Both the position numbers and the translations under genes were made by a program. Under the pieces are notes generated by a model. It searched no databases and was not told the origin of the DNA. It worked only from the letters and a program-made list of their open reading frames with translations. A stretch of DNA of 64,000 nt from Branchiostoma belcheri (lineage: Eukaryota > Chordata > Leptocardii > Amphioxiformes > Branchiostomatidae): contig NW_017802379.1 in NCBI RefSeq assembly GCF_001625305.1, positions 9,124,623 through 9,188,622 on the forward strand, written 5' to 3'. Numbering within the stretch: the stretch's first letter is position 1; the number at the start of each line of letters is the position of its first letter. Shown here in pieces: positions 43,816 to 55,638 of this stretch.

Positions 43816-46800
43816 GTGAGTGCTACCGGTACCTAGTATTATTCATGTAGTAGTATTGTAAATCTTGAAATGTTAGCTGTGATTTTATTTTCGCAGAGCC
43901 CTCTCTACCCAAATTCATGACACTGCAAGTACATTTGTATGTATTTCCAATTGTATTACTGGTACATACCCACTGGGTTAAGTACAGGTCACAACGAAAG
44001 GATGGAATAGAGATAACGTTACATATATACATCATCAAGTTACTACAATTAGATAAATTAAGTAAATTTGTTTTCTTCTCATTTCTTAGTAATGGTGTTT
44101 ATTTATTTTTCGGGTTCTCCCGTGTCTTGGGCGTGCGCTAAGTTTATAGCGTTGTTCTGTTAAAAATCGACTCCGTTTTCATCTAGTTGGCTGACCCCGT
44201 AGCTGACAGAAGTAGAATGTTTTCCTACCGAAAGAAACTTTGCCAGCCGCGTGGAAGTACTTGCTTTCAGGGTGATAGCAATCTATCGAAATTAATTATG
44301 GACATGGTCGTTGTTGATGCAAGAGTTTTTGGGGAGGGGGGAGACGCACGCCCCGGGATTTTGATGGGCAAACTTTTAATTGTCGCAATTCTTAATACTA
44401 ATACGGAGACCTCTTGACGCAAGCTACCCATGAGAAGACAACAGCTACAAGATTATGAAACACAACCACAAACTACTGCCGGTACGCCTCATAATTTTTA
44501 TTTCTTGGTAACAATCTTGCCGAATTTTAATACCGGAGACGGAGGGATTACTACACGTTACATTGTATTCATTCACGGTAGTTTCTTAAAGTTAAAGTTT
44601 GCGCTGAACAATAGCTTTGAAAAAAAAGTAGCAGTTTTATAATAACTATGACCGCGTGAGAAACACCTTATACACATTATTTTCGTACATTCCTATGCTT
44701 CAACACCATCAAAATTGTAGCAAAATTGTAGCAAAGTTGACTGGCGTCAGACTCCATCGGCCCGGCACAGATCGCCCGGCAGGACGTAAAAATAAACATT
44801 TGGCACGCCGCCATCGCCGTTCCGAGCCGCGGCAGACTTCGGGGTCTCGCACCAAGTTTTTTCGCTACGCGGTACGCGGGACACGACAGGCCTCCCGAAA
44901 GAATACCGCGGGATATCCCGCAATCTCCCGCGTGATATCCCGCAAACTCCCGCGGGATATCCCGCAGTCTCCCGCGTGATATCCCGCAAACTCCCGCGGG
45001 ATCTCCCGCAAAATCCCGAATCCCGATGATGCTTATCCCGCGATCTGTACTGTATGTATTTCCAATTGTATTACTGGTACATACCCACTGGGTTAAGTAC
45101 AGGTCACAACGAAAGGATGGAATAGAGATAACGTTACATATATACATCATCAAGTTACTACAATTAGATAAATTAAGTAAATTTGTTTTCTTCTCATTTC
45201 TTAGTAATGGTTAATAGGTAAGACCAGGTATGGTTCAAATAGAAGGTTTGTCTAAATTTATCTGTACAGCTTAGATGTATGAAGAAGGGGAGCATAGATT
45301 TTATCAGATTATAAAGATCTGCTCTCTCTTTGTTGAATCACATGTATAAAGAATAAAGAGAAAGAATAAAGAGAAAGAGTTAGTTGTGTAGAAATTCTCG
45401 TGCTTTTGATAAATGAAAAATAATTGACGTATGTTATTTTCAACTGTTTGTTCAGTATTATATGTGAATTTATTAACATGGAGAAGGTAGATCAATTTGT
45501 TTCTTTCCTTTCCTTTTCTTTCCTTTCCTTCTACAGGTATTTTTCTTCGATCTATGGTGTGGTTAGCTGGTGGTCATAGTGCTTCTGATGATCAGCCTTC
45601 TCCTGCCACAGTTTTCTGTGCATTTGTTGGGGTAAGAAGGACAAGATTTCCTGTCCCATATATTGACATAGCACAGCAATTTGATATTATCTGTCAGGGC
45701 TCGAAATACTGGGTGCATGTGCACCTTAGTGCACCCAAATTTGGAGCTGTGCACCCAATTTTTCTCTGTGGGTGCACAGGTGCACCCAAATATTTTTGTA
45801 GGTATTTTTGAACACATCAAAATTAGTATGCAGGATATTCGTGGCATCTAAGTGTCAGAAAAGTAATGAAATCTTTGTTGTAGTACTTGTTTAAGATTTT
45901 GAAGTTAGCTCCAATTTCAGATACAAGCTCAGAATTGATTTTCAGTTATACTGATTTCTGTTAACTTTTGTTACTTGATTGTATAATTTACTTTTATACA
46001 ATTTGCTTTATGTTATGTTATATTTGTTTGTGACCCTGGGCCCTCTTGAAAATCAGCAATATTATGCTGTAGAGGCTACCCAGGTGTTTACAAGATGAAA
46101 TAAATAAATAAAAAAGAATAGGAGCAGTAAGATCTGTATTAGATTTTGTTTTATATGGTGCACCCAAAAAAATTTTGGTGCACCTAATTTTTTAGGTTGG
46201 GTGAACCAGTGCACCTATTCCCAAAAATGAATTTCGAGCCCTGTCTGTAAACCTACTTTTCTTGTATTGCGAGGGCATAAAGTGTGTCAACAAGATAATA
46301 TAAATCTAGGTTGCATGCCAATTTTTCATACAGTTCATTTTTTCTCATCGTCTAAACTAAATTGTTTCTTGTGTATCCCTGAACTAACCCAGGGGTGGAT
46401 TCAGCTGTTTTACATCACAACGTACTTCTGGACATTCTGCTATGCTGTGGATGTGTTTGTCATCATGAAGGGCTTCAATGGCCTCAGGTAAGGCCACATC
46501 AATTTAATTTGTTGTTTATTGGATTCGCCCTGTCCATTTTTTTCTGATTTGCAAAAAAAGAAGATTTTAGGTTCTGAATCAACTGCAAAATGCGCAATGA
46601 AAGACATATTTTGGCCCCAACGGTTGAAGAAAGTCCTTTTCTTCCTAGTTGTTAAAGTTTTTCCAAGTAACAATGCAACTTTGTTTCATTAAAAGTTCAA
46701 ACTCTAACTTTTTCTAAAATTAATTACAATAGATTGTTTATCTTATTTTGTTTTTTTTATTTCTTTTATAACAAAGATGCTGTCAGTGTAGTGTTAGGTA

Positions 46801-49800
46801 AGTGAAAATAAACTGGTGGTTTTTAATTTTATCTTCAAAGTTTGGTTGAAAATTTGTAAAATTTTCAGTTAAACCTTACTTTGGTATATAACTTATAAGG
46901 GATATGACGGTAATGTACATGTATACTGTAATTCCTGATTTGTTCACTGTACTGATAAGTTCACTGTTTTCACTGTCTATTGTGTACAGTGAACTTATCA
47001 TTACAGTTAACAAATAATTCCTGGACTTTCTTTTTCCTGCACTTGTCACCACCGTGAACGTATAGTTACGTGAACATGTCCATTTTTCTCAGACCGTGAA
47101 ATTTTGCTACCGTGAACATAAAGTGAATTACAGTATGTCACAGGGGAGATTGGAATCCAGGGGGATCCGGAATCCTCCTAGGGGAGATTGGAATCCCTAT
47201 CTCCCATTCCCATCATCACTACTAGTATCTGAGTCTGATTTACATATTCACGTACCTATGCTACAATTGATTGAAAGTTTAGGTGTGAAATAACTCAGTC
47301 TATTTTCCGAAGCATTTTGATGCAATCATAATTTCTCCTTTAAAATTGGAGATTGTCCTGTAAGAATTCCCACTTGTCCCAGGACAAATTGGAATCCCTA
47401 TCTAAATCTCCCCTAGGAGAATCTGGAATCCTCCTAAGAGAGATTGGAATTCAGATATTCAGATCCCAGTTTTGTACAAAAAAAACTTGAATTCCAGTCT
47501 CCCCTAGGGGGAGATTGGAATCCCTATCTCCCCTAGGAGGATTCCAGATACTCCTAGGGGAGATAGGGATTCCATTCTCCCCTAGGGGAGATAGGGATTC
47601 CAATCTCCCCTTGGAGGATTCCGGATCCCCCTAGATTCCAATCTCCCCTGTGACATATACAAGTTTATTAGTGTATATGTGTTTGACATCATCTTTATTG
47701 AATTGACAAAACAATTAAAACAGTATACAAGATGAAGAGTTAAAAACACCTCGGTCGGCCCCTTCAAACAGATCTAGGGCGCAAAAAAAAAGAGACAAAA
47801 ACTTATACTCAAAAAAACTTTTAAAAACTTTTAACAGAAAGAAAAGTGCAGTATGTCATAATCTAATTGAGATTGGGGCCCACTGGCAGCCAAGTTGGCA
47901 AGGCTTAGATCCTGTATGAGAGTAATTAAATGTCAACTGTTGCCTGGCATGTCAGTGACATGAGTAAACATTACTGTACCAACAGCAAACATTGGCAAGG
48001 GGCATGGTAAAAATATATCAGGTCACTGTTAATGTCATGTGGGAGGGGGGCAAACAGATCAGTTGACTGCAACTGTGTGCCTATTTTCTTATTTTTGTTA
48101 TCTCTGGGTTTTGTTTTGTGTGTATGTATGTTTGTGTGTGCCATGCTTGCTCATGTGAGGGCCTGCATGGGGGGTAGTGATTATGAATTACGCAAAATTT
48201 TCTCCGCCGATTACGAATTACGTTCAATTCTCAGAGCTGATTATGACTTTACAATTTGCAGCTAATGTACTATTACAAATTACGTTGATTTTTTGGGAGG
48301 CTGCCTACGGATTACGAAGACTAAAAAGGCCTGATTACACCTTACGAAAAAGGGCATGCAGGCCCCCTCATGTGTCTATAGGAATTTTAATGCAGTACAG
48401 AAAGGGAGGGGGATTTTGTAACCACAGACTGACAGGAAGGTCAACCTGGAAGTCAATGGGTCTTGCAGGCTGGGAATTGAATGGTACATGTACAAACAAA
48501 GTTTCCAGCTATCATTTACGTTTGTTGCCTTGTGAGAGCTAGTGGGAAAGTGCATTTTATAATATGCATAATTAGCACAAAAATTACTATAGTATAAAAT
48601 AAGAAATTCAGAACTCTAAATACTTCATGGCGATGTTAAATGTTTGATTTTTTGTTGACATACCCTTCCCCTACAGTAAACTGTGGATATACCACATCAT
48701 CAGCTGGGGAATGGCCATTATTCTGACTGGAGAGAGCCTGACACTTCTTTTCTACCCTTCTGGTTGGAAGTAAGTGATTATTTAAGCCATTTCTTACCAC
48801 CAGAATTTTATTTTTAAATTACCAGTATCATTTCAAGTAGCATTGCCCTTTCCACTAGAGGCTTTGGGCAAATACCACCAGAGGTCTAGTACGTCGGCAG
48901 AACGTACTGCGCCTGCGCAGAACCCTGGATTTTCGCGTTTTTCGTTGGATTTTTTGTCAACATTGCATTAGAATTTTGCCTGTTGCAGAGGATACCTTTT
49001 CAAACACAACGTTTGGAAACTACTGTCAAAATGCTAACCTTATTTGAGCGAATACGACCTTATATGAGACATTCTGCCAAAGTGCTATGTACAATACATT
49101 ACGGGTCTCGCCCAGGTGCAGTACATTCTGCCAACGTGCTCAGAGGTCTCTGCTTCACAGGTCGTTGGAAAAATGGTGCAGGTTTCCACAAATGTACTGT
49201 CCTGTTCACACCAATCATCTTGAAGTTTCAATCATGGAGGTAGAAAAACATCTGATGTTTTAACTCTGATTCAATCAATCTTGATATCGGTATTCTCCTT
49301 GCTGCACTCTGCCAATGATCTGCTAGGTGGCGCAACTGCTTGGCCTTCAGTTGATAGCCAGTGTTTCTTCCCATACGTTTGACAGATGTGAAGATGGGAA
49401 AGCCCACCTGGTCCCGTACTACTTATCCACCTACATCCCCATTGTACTGGTGATGATTCTCAACCCAATTCTGTACATATTCTCTTCAAGATCAGGTAAA
49501 GTAAAGATACAGTATTTCTGGTACCTACCATATCTAAGTCATTACCCTTTGAGTTTTAGAAAAATGTAATGATTTTTGTCATTTTATTGAGAAAAAAAAC
49601 AACAAATAGTAAAGCTGACATATGTAAAATTTGTTAACTAAATAAAGTTAAAAGAATTGTGATGAAAACATGATACATTTCTTTGATTGACATGAATCTT
49701 TATTGCTTATTCCTGTCCAGATGGACTAAAAAAATTAAATTCACTCAATGTGATTATTTTTATTTCTAATTTACAAATTTGGAGGACCCTGGGTTCTCCA

Positions 49801-52800
49801 TTGTAAAATTAAAGTTTCCCTACTGTGATGCATCCTACTAAATTGGCTGTTTTTTGTTTATTTATCTAGGATCTCCATTTATAAAATGCATCATGTACTT
49901 ACTTAAGTCCCTTTTCTAATGCTACACATTATAACCTTTTATACTTTTACTCTTGTATGTACATGTAGTTCCATCCATCTTGAAGAGCCGAAGAGGAAAG
50001 TACACAGACATAGAGAGGGCCATTGTACAGTCTGTTAGGTTAAAGTTCTTCAATGTCGTACTGGTCTTCTTTGCATGGTAAGTTCAGTACAATTATTTTT
50101 TCCAACATGTTTGTACATGTACATGTATGTACAAAGGGTTTTATTATAAAATGTACCTCCTTGCATGAAGGTTTTGTTTTTGGTGTGTTTGCATGTTTAA
50201 TTGTTTGTCTGTAGTTAGTAGGAAATGGTGTTAAATTTCAGATAGACAGTAAGGTCGAATCATTGAATCATTGAAATACACAATTTGTTCTCTATACCAT
50301 TTCTTCATAAAATTGAATGTATAACAATTTACATGTTTCTCTTTATTTTTCATCAGTTGGATACCAAATGTTCTGAATGGAGTTCTGATTTTTGCTGGGG
50401 ACAACTTGACAGGACAAAATGTTGTCTACCAGGAGGTTGTGCATATCCTGTGGTATATGATGGTAGGTATCAAAAGTCACATGCATATTGGTAGAATTGG
50501 TGAGAGCGATCCCAATTGGAGTTACTGTCAACAGAAACTGCAATCAAAGTTTTGAAAAAAAATTTGAGTTATGCTTAACCTTCTATATTGATTGCCTATT
50601 CTGTGTATTTTTATACTTGTTGTCATTGATTATGTAAATTTTGATGTTGTATGATATTATGTGTTTTTGTATGGGGGAGGGCAACTTGTAAAGGTGTGTA
50701 TGCACCTGTTTTGCCCTCCCTTTCACTTTGTGAAAAATCAAAATAAACAAAGTCTCTCGGTAGAGATCCCAATCAGAGTCTTTGTCTACAAAAACTGAGA
50801 TCAAAGTCTTTGCCGGTAGAGATCAGGATTAGAGTCTTTTAAAGGCTTTGTTCCCTGATCCAATAACACCCATATTGCCCCCCCTCCCCTCCAGGCTATC
50901 CTGAACCCTCTCCAAGCCTTCCTGAACTCGCTGGTGTACAGGGGTTGGCAGGGGTGTCAGTGTGCCTGTCCGTGGCAGTCTGACTTCAGCGTACAGTCCG
51001 TCCCTGTAACCCCTGACCCCGGCCCGTCACGCAGCGTCACGCCGTCACAGGACGAGGGCCTGTCCACGTCCTACGAATCCGACCATCGTACCAGCGTTAT
51101 CAACGGGAACGTAGGGCTGCTTTCAGAAAGTAAGTGGTTTATGTGTTGAAATCACTTTACTGTTGGTACTGGGTTGTGTACTGGGTTTTATGAGGGCCTG
51201 CATGGCAACACTCTATGCTAAATTTTGAGATCTGCCTACGTATTATGCTACAGTAGCGATTGCTCTTTACGATAAATTCCAAGTGGCTACAATGCATTAC
51301 GTGGAATTAAAACTCGAATTATGCTCTACGCAAAATGCACCAATTATGCCCTATGTAGAATTAAAACGTCGGACGATTACACTCGATGGAAAAGGGCATG
51401 TGGGCCCCCCTTGTATCATGCTTTGAAATAGTGTCTATGAGCTTTGTCAGGGCTCAAAATACTTTTTTCTGCATTGCTTCACTGGTGCGGGTATGCAGAA
51501 ATAAATATTTCATGGTTTGACATCTTCCTTTTCAGAGTTAGATTTGTTACACATGTACATCTGTTTCTGGATGATGAAGAGTTTTCAACATTTTCTGCTT
51601 CCAAAAAAATCCACTTTTCTCTACAGGCTATATTTAGAGAGAAATACTGTCAGCTAAAATTTTTACTCCTAGACTAACTAATAAGCTACAAATTGTATTT
51701 TGTTTTTGTAACCTGTTCTTGCTTTTAGTGTAACTTTAACCTTGCTTCTTAGCAAGTTAGTAAAAATTATGGATGAAATGTAGTCTATTTAACAGAGACA
51801 AAATTAGGTTTTGAGACTTTATTTTACTCCTCAATTATTATTTAGCTTGGTGCACTAGCAAAAATTTTCCCTCAAAATGCAGGATATACAATGTATACAA
51901 TGTAACATTTCAGAGGGTTAAGCCCTAAGACCCCTGCATTAGTCCAGTGCCAGTGAGGGTGCAAATCCGATCATCAATACCCCCCCCCCATAAAACTCTA
52001 ATTTTTTTGCTGTTGCTTCTGTGACATTACTAGTACTTTGATTGGTATGACGACCATGTGTACAATGTAAAATGTAACTTACTGTAGTTGCTTAAGTAGT
52101 ATAGTCCTTTGCAGCTGATCACTTACAACTTATTTTCTTTCCTTCTGCATGTTGCTTCTCCATGTAGCTTGAAAGTTGTGTTTACAATGAGTGGTAAGTA
52201 CTGATTTTTCTGTGTGTTCTGGCCTTGTGTACCTTTTCAAACTTTCAAACTACTTTCCAAATTTTCACTGTAACTTTAACTGTAACTTTTTGTTACTTCT
52301 TGCTTGAGCAGTAATCTCATGTATTTCTCTTTTTGATGTAAAATAAGACATATTCTTCTACCCGAGTTTGATATGTAACAAGTATCTAAGAAATAATTTT
52401 TATTTCGTGTCAGAAACTTGTACTGACAAAGAAGTTTATTTAATTAACTTTACCAACAAACTGATCTTTGCAATTTTGGTGTCATACATATAACAATTTT
52501 TCATGTACTAGTATTGCTAACAAAATGGAATTATAACAGATATGTTCCTTGCTTGTAAGTAACGTAATGTTCTAATCATGTTAATAACGAATGATAACTC
52601 CAAATTTCTACAAATATGAGTCATATGACGTCCCACGTTCTAGCTTGGCTGTTAATGTTGTAAGTATGCCATGATCTAGTCAACCCCCTCTAAGTTTATC
52701 CAGGGGTGCCAGAGTGTACAGTGCAATTTTATGGAATACAGTGCATTTTTACGGAATACAGTACAATCGTATTTAATTTAGTATACAGTACAATTTTACG

Positions 52801-53294
52801 GAATACAGTACAATCATAGTATACAGTGCAATTTTACGGAATACAGTACAATCGTATTAGTATACAGTATTGCACTGTATACTAGTAAAATTGCAGTGTA
52901 ATACGATAATCATTGCACTGTATTCCGTAAAATTCTATAATTCCGTAAAATTTCCATAAAATCGCACTGTATACTAATACGATTGTACTGTATTCCGTAA
53001 AATTGCACTGTATACTAGTAAAATTGCACTGTATTCTGTCAAATTGTACTGTATTCTGTAAAATTGCAATGTATACTCTGGCACCCCTGTTGTCCCAGTT
53101 TTGTTTCTAATTCCTCCACTCCATTTTTCCTTCCAGTTGATGGGGATGTTGACCCGGAGTTTCTCCCGCTCTTGGACATCAACTGTTTCACCGAGTACAG
53201 AACATTTGCTGAGAACTCTGCAAACTTCACGTCCTCTTCTGGCAGCTGGAGCTCTTCAGAGTGGACCAAGCTGCCCAAACCTCAGCTACTGTGA
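43557..53294 (+). CDS. GPR143: GPR143 (OA1), pigment-organelle G-protein-coupled receptor
   Basis: Complete in nine exons: 43557-43815, 45537-45631, 46393-46487, 48677-48769, 49386-49495, 49969-50077, 50357-50462, 50895-51129 and 53137-53294; 1260 bases, 419 residues (human 404). All phases join. The start MASPEL aligns with human MASPRL; an in-frame ATG at 43383 is not preferred. Matching segments include IFLRSMVWL, WIQLFYITTYFWTFCYAVD, WIYHIISWGMA, VPYYLSTYIPIVLV-ILNPILY, GKYTDIERAIVQSVRLKFF, CWIPNVLNG and MMAILNPLQAFLNSLVYRGW. Human GPR143 is an intracellular receptor of melanosomes and lysosomes, with L-DOPA reported as ligand, and its loss causes ocular albinism. In the tail, W-Q replaces the W-E sorting motif position, and a CQCAC cluster could be palmitoylated. 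Poly(A) signals AATAAA are at 54064-54069 and 54533-54538. Confidence 0.95.
43936..45211. repeat. 161-bp identical direct repeats flanking 954 bp
   Basis: 43936-44096 and 45051-45211 appear identical over 161 bp (TGTATGTATTTCCAATTGTA ... TTCTTAGTAATGGT). The segment between, 44097-45050, has no homologue in the window and ends in GC-rich tandem repeats. Confidence 0.9.
44885..45045. repeat. GC-rich tandem repeat CTCCCGCGGGATATCCCGCAA
   Basis: About six copies of a 21-22 bp unit, alternating CTCCCGCGTGATATCCCGCA and CTCCCGCGGGATATCCCGCA. Contrasts sharply with the AT-rich surroundings. Confidence 0.88.
45695..46243. mobile_element. CAGGGCTCGAAAT-type TIR element with inserted LINE tail
   Basis: CAGGGCTCGAAATACTGGGT ... 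ATTTCGAGCCCTG, flanked by TCTGT duplications (45690-45694, 46244-46248). Longer than its relatives because a LINE-like tail (CCTGGGCCCTCTTGAAAATC ... AATAAATAAATA) sits at about 45950-46115. Confidence 0.87.
46492..46715. mobile_element. Tourist/Harbinger-type MITE starting in a GPR143 donor, right end lost
   Basis: Exon 46393-46487 ends CTCAG|GTAAGGCCACATCAATTTAA. The TAA of GTAA is the target site and the MITE starts at GGCC. The remainder matches 40117-40473 up to about 46715, then is truncated. Confidence 0.82.
46927..47134. mobile_element. TACTGTAATTC-type MITE
   Basis: TACTGTAATTCCTGATTTGT ... AAGTGAATTACAGTA inverted ends; internal GTTCACTGTACTGATAAG palindrome. Related to 57577-57785. 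Confidence 0.6.
47136..47655. mobile_element. TA-flanked MITE of repeated GGGGAGATTGGAATCC units
   Basis: TA|TGTCACAGGGGAGATTGG ... CCAATCTCCCCTGTGACA|TA, with about 70 bp of inverted repeat and further internal GGGAGATTGGAATCCCTATC copies. TA flanks suggest a Tc1/mariner-type mobiliser. Confidence 0.82.
48159..48367. mobile_element. GGGCCTGCATG MITE, copy 1
   Basis: GGGCCTGCATGGGG ... GGGCATGCAGGCCCCC, flanked by TCATGTG on both sides (48151-48157, 48368-48374). Internal GATTACGAATTACG motifs. The 7-8 bp duplication points to a hAT-type mobiliser. Confidence 0.8.
48890..49110. repeat. dispersed repeat, copy 2 of 2
   Basis: Second copy of the repeat at 29735-29955, in the GPR143 intron before exon 49386. 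Confidence 0.7.
50895..51129 (+). CDS. GPR143: GPR143 exon: TM7 and cytoplasmic tail
   Basis: Encodes AILNPLQAFLNSLVYRGW, then the CQCACPW cluster and a Ser/Pro-rich tail (PVTPDPGPSRSVTPSQDEG, LSTSYESDH). Several serines next to acidic residues are plausible phosphorylation sites for receptor desensitisation; that is inference. Confidence 0.9.
51194..51410. mobile_element. GGGCCTGCATG MITE, copy 2
   Basis: GGGCCTGCATGGCAAC ... GGGCATGTGGGCCCCCC with imperfect flanking duplication. Same family as 48159-48367, diverged inside; both are in GPR143 introns. Confidence 0.7.
52701..53089. mobile_element. CAGGGGTGCCAGAGT foldback MITE
   Basis: CAGGGGTGCCAGAGTGTACA ... TGTATACTCTGGCACCCCTG. Inside, TACAGTGCAATTTTACGGAA is repeated several times, first forward and then inverted. 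It ends 47 bases before the last GPR143 coding exon. Confidence 0.85.
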
Positions 53295-55638
53295 CAGGAA
53301 CGCTAAGGCCATACTGATTTCATTACTTACTTACATAATGTTCTAGCCAGCATCCATCTTTCCATTTTGCCACTTGTGACACGTCTCCACGTTTGAAGGC
53401 ATAGATCCCACTTCTGTCACCATGTGATACGTCCTGCCTTGCCTCGTAGTGTCCTTCTATTTCAGGGTAGGAATCTATTGACTGAACACCAAGCCAGAAT
53501 TCGCAAATCTGCTTGTTTATTCCTCAGTCGCTCACCAGACGTCCTTCGTCTGTGAGGGTCTTTTGTCTTCTCTTGTTGCGCATTAGTCTATATGTTAATG
53601 ATCCTAACTATCAACACATTGTCTGACGAAGACTTTGGAATAAAAAGTCGAAACCGGAAAAAATTGATAGTCTCAGCCATCATCCTTCTGACGAACTCTT
53701 GACTAACTATCAACACATGTTACACTACTCATGACAGACGAAAAAGGATCTGGAAACTGAATGTACAAATATAGAAAACTTGTAGTGATTTGGAAAGTTT
53801 TATAACTGACATGGGTTATATCTACAGTGCTAGTATGATGTGTACATTATAGTCAGTGTTGTGTTTTAAGAATAATGTTTTAAAGAGCTGTAAGTTATAT
53901 ATCCAGATGCAAGGACAAGGTTTACATCTTGTTATAGTAGTGTCAGCAAATGAAGCAGTGATATCAATGCTTTAAGTGCAATTATTTGAATATTGAGCCA
54001 AATTTAATAGTATAGTTTGAATTGTGTACAATCTTTTACAAGTTATTAGAAAAGTGTGTTGACAATAAACTTAAGAAACAAAGATTACTGGCTGGCTGAA
54101 GGGTTGCCTTCTAAAATAAATAGTTGATACATGTATATAAACCTGAAATATTGTCAGGAAACCTCACATACATGTAAAACTACAGATATATGTATGTAAC
54201 ATTATGTATGTATGTATATCCATAAATACTTAATATCTATAAATATACTGTTGCATAGTTGTTAGTTCGATACATTCAGACGAAATACATTGTATTGCAG
54301 TTTTATGGCATGTTGTATATGGAGTCTAGGATTGTTTTAGGTTTTTAAACATACTGATGTCCTTAGACGTTTGTGTGAAATTGTATGAAATCAACATATC
54401 ATTAAGTGCTTAAGGCCTGTTCCTTAGGAAATACGTTTTGTGAGGCTGTCAAATGTCATGGTATTTTATTATAAAAAAAAGAGCTGAGAGTATTTTAGTA
54501 CAAGACCTCAAATTCAAAGTCCTATCTTTTGAAATAAACTTTAAGTTTTAATGAGTGCTTATTGTTTTCTTTTTAATTGTCAAAATTGATCACATCACAT
54601 TTAAGTAATGAATATAAGTGTAGTTTAGTTGGGGGGTATTGATATTGATACGGAGGGGAGCAAGGGGCCAGTACCTGGCCTGGGCACTTATAATATAAGT
54701 AGGCAGGATATGAATCGTACCCACATGTATGATTGTATAGAGGTTAGAAAGTTCTTGTTTACATACATTGTAACATTACATACCGTATTGCAGTAGGCTG
54801 TAAGGGCTGTCTTCGCAGGCCCATTACAGCCTGGCCTGAAAGGTGGCCAGGTTTTTCCGCAAACCCGTACGTACTGCGTGGGTGGAAAAAAATACAGTTT
54901 TCATCTTTCATGCATTAGATTAGAACCATACATGTACTCGGAGGAAGCAAAATTGCCTATAAAACAAAAGAGAATGTATTACATGTAGAATATTGGTCGA
55001 GTGGGTGCCTCAAACTCTCCCTTAATTAAATTAAATCATGGAGGTAGAAAACCTCCATAATTAAATCTTGCACATCTTGAAACTGGGCAAGTTAGAATTT
55101 AATTCAGATTGCTTCACAGCTTGATGAGGATCAGCTAGTGAGCATGCAGCATTTTGTTTTCAATCATGCTGACGTACTTTCACAAATATCAAGTAGGTAC
55201 CTTGACAAAGTCATTAACATGTCATTATAACGTTAACTTCGTTACATTCAACCAACCAATCAATCAATGGTGTTACATTCAACCAATCAATCAATGTTTT
55301 AGTTAACCCATTTAGCATTTACAAAGGCTGTTTAGTGTCAGAATAAAAGAATTAAATACTTGGATCCGAGGTATCATTTTTGGTAAGAGGTAATTTTTTA
55401 AAAACTTTGATACATATAACGTTATATTAAATAATGTTTATGATATGAAGGAATGCAGTCAAACCCGGAAGTACAACTTTGAACGCTTCCGCCAGTTTGT
55501 CACATGTTCCCTCTTGACCAATCAGCGCCGAGCTGCCTGCCCTGCCAGTGGACCGTAGCATTCGGGAAAAGCTGTGGTCAAAACAGATGTTTTGTTTCAA
55601 ATTCTTGGCTTTTTAGGCGACAAATTTGAACCGGAGAG
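53295..55638. other. GPR143 3' UTR and intergenic interval to TRIM37
   Basis: The 3' UTR contains a repeat-like GACGAAGACTTTGGAATAAA stretch at about 53630. Poly(A) signals are at 54064 and 54533. From 54600 to 55450 there is AT-rich sequence without a gene that I can see; 55480-55640 is the GC-richer TRIM37 promoter and leader. Confidence 0.6.
55518..55522 (+). promoter_or_regulatory. CCAAT box of TRIM37
   Basis: GACCAATCAGCG, an NF-Y type CCAAT box, lies about 115 bp upstream of the TRIM37 ATG in a local GC-rich stretch. No TATA box is visible, which fits a housekeeping promoter. Confidence 0.5.

Noticed and set aside
44656-45153. Open frames with repeated GYPAGVCGISRG / RDIPREFAG.
   Set aside because: They come from the CCCGCGGGATATCCCGC tandem repeat and have no start context or splice support.
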